Shown piece after piece: positions 63,922 to 64,000 of a stretch of DNA of 64,000 nucleotides. Each line of letters starts with the position of its first letter. Position 1 is the first letter of the stretch. The stretch is taken from NCBI GenBank assembly GCA_963693365.1, contig CAVNZM010000011.1, forward strand, positions 5,518,001 to 5,582,000, in the 5' to 3' direction. The notes beneath the pieces were generated by a model. It ran no database searches and had not been told where the DNA came from. It worked only from the letters and a program-made list of their open reading frames with translations. The DNA is from Amoebidium appalachense (Eukaryota; Ichthyosporea). The position numbers were made by a program, and so were the translations under genes.

Positions 63922-64000
63922 TGACATATACTAATCCGTCTCAGCAGATTAGCCTAAGTCTACGATCGAGATCGGGGGGGGGGGGGGGGGGGGGGGGGGG
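63922..64000 (+). mobile_element. start of a second Gypsy LTR in the opposite orientation
   Basis: TGACATATACTAATCCGTCT and the following bases match the first ~50 bases of the Gypsy LTR (element strand) before entering poly-G at the window end. A second, plus-strand copy of the same family is therefore inserted about 370 bases from the first. Confidence 0.85.

Overview
The window is nuclear DNA from a repeat-rich, intron-bearing eukaryote. Introns follow GT-AG rules. There are Copia and Ty3/Gypsy LTR retrotransposons with 5-bp target duplications, a spliced Plavaka-type (CACTA/CMC) transposase, and decayed pieces of a large-DNA-virus or Polinton-like genome. About half of the sequence is microsatellite or homopolymer: (CA)n, (GA)n, poly-C and poly-G. 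I cannot name the species. A unicellular eukaryote (protist, alga or unicellular relative of animals) that carries endogenous viral DNA would fit, but this is inference.

Layout. (1) 1-6300: simple repeats and unique DNA, with one weak terminal exon. (2) 6339-21954: plus-strand host genes. A coiled-coil terminal exon ends at 6818. An 11-exon gene (9232-21954) codes for a Ser/Pro-rich protein of unknown function; all ten splice junctions keep the reading frame, the introns are dominated by simple repeats, and a 45-nt exon is tandemly duplicated. (3) 22.6-26.3 kb: minus-strand hypothetical exons. (4) 28.7-40.6 kb: a decayed viral segment on the minus strand, with a B-family DNA polymerase fragment of the Polinton/protein-primed type and a poxvirus-VLTF3-like late transcription factor. 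It is split by a tandem Copia array (30139-38702, target duplication TAGAC). Both Copia units lack reverse transcriptase, and the first also holds a nested TRIM-like element (33108-34829, target duplication CATCA). (5) 41.05-48.84 kb: a seven-exon Plavaka-like transposase on the minus strand, with introns made almost wholly of (TG)n, poly-G/C and duplicated cassettes. (6) 49-55 kb: short unclassified ORFs, a possible LTR fragment and simple repeats. (7) 55142-63552: a complete-length Ty3/Gypsy chromovirus on the minus strand (gag, protease, RT, RNase H, integrase, chromodomain-like tail) with 726-732 bp LTRs and target duplication GTTTG. It interrupts an otherwise open reading frame, and a second LTR of the same family in the opposite orientation begins at 63922.

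How parts relate. The Copia array and the nested TRIM have the same primer-binding site, complementary to the anticodon arm of initiator tRNA-Met (the half-tRNA mode known from Drosophila Copia). This suggests the TRIM was mobilised by Copia-type machinery. Most mobile and viral genes here carry frame breaks, several of them at homopolymer runs, so assembly or sequencing error at homopolymers must be kept in mind.
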